Assembly (NCBI RefSeq): GCF_947498515.1
Contig: NZ_CANMKO010000009.1
Coordinates: 146,136-210,135 of the forward strand
Length of the DNA: 64,000 nucleotides
Origin: an uncultured Pelagimonas sp.
GTDB taxonomy: Bacteria; Pseudomonadota; Alphaproteobacteria; Rhodobacterales; Rhodobacteraceae
Reading direction: 5' to 3'
The translations under genes and the position numbers were made by a program. The notes under the pieces are model-generated. The model did not search any database. It had not been told where the DNA came from and was given only the letters and a program-made list of their open reading frames with translations. Below are positions 62,455-64,000 of this stretch, piece by piece (within the stretch, counting starts at the first letter, position 1; each line of letters starts with the position of its first letter).

Positions 62455-63359
62455 TTGTTGCCGTCTTTGAAATTCAAACCCATTTCCGAATAACGCTCGG
62501 CCTCATCAAGCCACTTTTCGCGGACTTTGACTTGAAGGAAGAGGTGAATGCGACGACCAAGAAACTCTTCAAGCTCTTCGCGGGCCGCTTTGGAGATCGC
62601 CTTGATCGATTCACCCTTGTTGCCAAGGATGATTCCCTTGTGTCCATCACGCGCTACATAGACCACCTGATCAACGCGGGCCGAGCCGTCTTTGCGCTCC
62701 TGCCAGCTCTCGGTTTCGACGGTCAGCTGGTAGGGTAATTCTTGGTGTAGGCGCAGAGTGAGCTTTTCACGGGTCATTTCGGCGGCGATCATCCGCATGG
62801 GAAGATCGGCAATCTGATCCTCGGGGTACAACCATGGCCCTTCGGGAAGTTGACCGGCAAGCCATGTGCGCAGCGCGTCAACACCGTGGCCCTTTTCAGC
62901 AGAGATCATAAAGGTCTCGGCAAAATCGTAGCGTTCGTTAAGATCCTTAGACAACGCCAGAAGGACTTCGGCTTTGACACGGTCAATCTTGTTGATTGCC
63001 AAGGCAATGCGCCGGCCTTTGCCAATGTCCTCAAGCCCTTCGAGAATGCGTTTAACGCCATCGGTCACGCCGCGATGGGCTTCGATCAGCAACACGACAA
63101 TGTCTGCATCCGCCGCGCCACCCCAAGCCGCTGCCACCATGGCGCGATCCAAACGGCGTTTGGGTTGGAACAAGCCGGGGGTGTCCACAAAAACCAGCTG
63201 GCTCTCACCTTCAATGGCCACGCCACGAATGCGAGCGCGCGTGGTTTGCACCTTATGTGTCACGATCGAGACCTTGGCCCCCACCATACGATTGGTCAGG
63301 GTGGATTTGCCCGCGTTGGGCTCTCCGATCAGGGCAACGAATCCGGCGCGCGTGGTCAT
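62451..63359 (-). CDS. era: Ribosome assembly GTPase Era
   Basis: Era binds 16S rRNA and helps small-subunit maturation. The 302-residue protein has the GTPase motifs GEPNAGKSTL (G1), TPG in FVDTPGLF (G3) and NKID (G4), and a C-terminal KH domain (VVYVARDGHKGIILGNKGESIKAISKAAREELEEFLGRRIHLFLQVKV). rnc, the usual upstream partner, is absent; the stretch upstream leads to the rRNA leader. Confidence 0.97.
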   Translation of the reverse strand: MTTRAGFVALIGEPNAGKSTLTNRMVGAKVSIVTHKVQTTRARIRGVAIEGESQLVFVDTPGLFQPKRRLDRAMVAAAWGGAADADIVVLLIEAHRGVTDGVKRILEGLEDIGKGRRIALAINKIDRVKAEVLLALSKDLNERYDFAETFMISAEKGHGVDALRTWLAGQLPEGPWLYPEDQIADLPMRMIAAEMTREKLTLRLHQELPYQLTVETESWQERKDGSARVDQVVYVARDGHKGIILGNKGESIKAISKAAREELEEFLGRRIHLFLQVKVREKWLDEAERYSEMGLNFKDGNK

Positions 63360-63760
63360 GGCTTGTGATTACTCCGTAAAAGCAGACGCTGTGGGATAGC
63401 CTAAGTCCGCGCCTTTGCAAAGGCGGCAGAGTCGCGACCGCAGGGCATACATATATATGACCGCAAAAATCGACGTATGAAACGCGGGGCATGGGAGGCG
63501 GCAAGGGGCGGGGATTCCCATTTGGCGACTCAATTGCGGTGCTTTGAGGGCTGCGATTCCAGTAGGTTTGTGGATAGTTTTGTGGGTAACTCTGTGGGCG
63601 CATCAATATGTGGTAAACGCGGTCCTCACGTTCGACTGGTTTTGTTGTGTGCGGGCAAGCCAAGGTGATCCGACCTCACAAACCCTCTCCCTCTATCTAA
63701 TTGAAATTGTTTAATTTTCGATGTTTTTTGAAAAAAGGTGATGGTTTTGTAAAAAAGGGG
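63360..63760. other. Gene-free region between era and the rRNA leader
   Basis: No gene is supported in these 400 bases. It contains era promoter sequence on the minus strand, three 12-bp repeats at 63567-63602, and an AT-rich stretch (63694-63757) that could be an rRNA promoter UP region. Confidence 0.6.
63567..63602. repeat. Three 12-bp tandem repeats resembling DnaA boxes
   Basis: Units are TTTGTGGATAGT, TTTGTGGGTAAC and TCTGTGGGCGCA with exact 12-bp spacing. TGTGGATAG and TGTGGGTAA each differ by one base from the DnaA box TGTGGATAA. A fourth looser match, TGTGGTAAA, begins at 63609. Confidence 0.5.
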
Positions 63761-64000
63761 TTGCGGGTGTTGGGAGTTGGAACTAGAACCCCCTTCACCG
63801 GCGGCGCTGAGGCGCTAACGGGACGCTGGCAAGGCGGACGGAGCGAGGCTCTGGAGGGTTTGTCGGCACACAATCTGAGGTGATTGAGGCGGGGCGCGCC
63901 GAAGGAATTTGGCGCTTCTGGTCGATTTTGTCTCTGGAGCTTTATGGTTCCGCGTTATTTGACATAGTGACTATCTGAAGAGATATGTGGGCGGTTTTGG
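63761..64000 (+). promoter_or_regulatory. rRNA operon promoter and leader (16S lies beyond window)
   Basis: A candidate -35 TTGCGG (63761-63766) and -10 TAGAAC (63784-63789), spaced by 17 bases, follow an A/T-rich UP-like tract. Downstream sequence ending in TTATTTGACATAGTGACT and ATCTGAAGAGATATGTGGGC matches my memory of the leaders directly before 16S genes in Rhodobacteraceae, where the ATTTGACATA part corresponds to the antitermination region. No coding frame is expected. The 16S gene itself is not in the window, so this is recognition by similarity. Confidence 0.72.

Overview
The window looks like a chromosomal segment of an alphaproteobacterium of the Rhodobacterales, roseobacter-type. 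This rests on protein character and gene neighbourhoods (gltB, queG beside a GST, split saccharopine genes, Mn-type pyrophosphatase, alkB, glnK-amtB, pgsA-moaD-moaE, recO-DUF1491-era) and on intergenic repeats of a kind I remember from that group. No phage, CRISPR array or intact insertion sequence is visible, and I saw no tRNA. About 75 protein genes are supported. Most are core or metabolic, packed on both strands with many 1-8 bp stop/start overlaps.

Layout. 0-9.6 kb: the 3' part of gltB, mtgA, a frameshifted unknown gene, a WYL regulator with a divergent small enzyme, a TPMT-like methyltransferase, GST-queG and msrB-msrA. 9.6-10.56 kb: a gene-poor stretch with a decayed reading frame. 10.5-20 kb: fadH divergent from a globin, a methyltransferase, an MltB-type transglycosylase, an SH3 protein, a membrane FAD/NAD reductase with its MarR regulator, and creD. 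20-30 kb: small exported and membrane proteins, an AEC transporter, a DHFR-like enzyme with a divergent LysR, cytochrome b561 with a divergent MarR, an OmpA-like/AhpD-like/GNAT run, a CinA-like protein and sfsA. 30-44 kb: ppaC, alkB, mutY, a DUF721-DsbA-CoA transferase cluster, both saccharopine enzymes, map, RidA with a divergent WYL regulator, a Tat-exported MBL hydrolase, and a ferredoxin reductase-rsmD pair. 44-53 kb: Prx5, a RidA-GDPD-GNAT-phhB operon, a type I secretion ABC/HlyD pair, mlaA-mlaC and plsC. 53-64 kb: a class A PBP, glnK-amtB, a cold-shock gene, a GntR regulator, moaE-moaD-pgsA, and recO-TM protein-DUF1491-era. The last 240 bases look like the promoter and leader of an rRNA operon that lies just outside the window.

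The most notable signal is not a gene. Five intergenic elements (near 5.7, 31.2, 38.3, 44.7 and 58.2 kb) each carry a variable AT-rich hairpin and a conserved hairpin, separated by two bases. In four of the five both are enclosed by a closing stem, so the whole could fold as a three-way junction. Stem sequences differ between copies but stay complementary. All five lie 1-20 bases beyond the stop codon of a minus-strand gene, in the same orientation. Other notable items are a second structured repeat family, a 110-bp imperfect palindrome, several clear operator palindromes next to regulators, three 12-bp DnaA-box-like repeats before the rRNA leader, and a frameshifted gene. I see no clear new defence or enzyme system.
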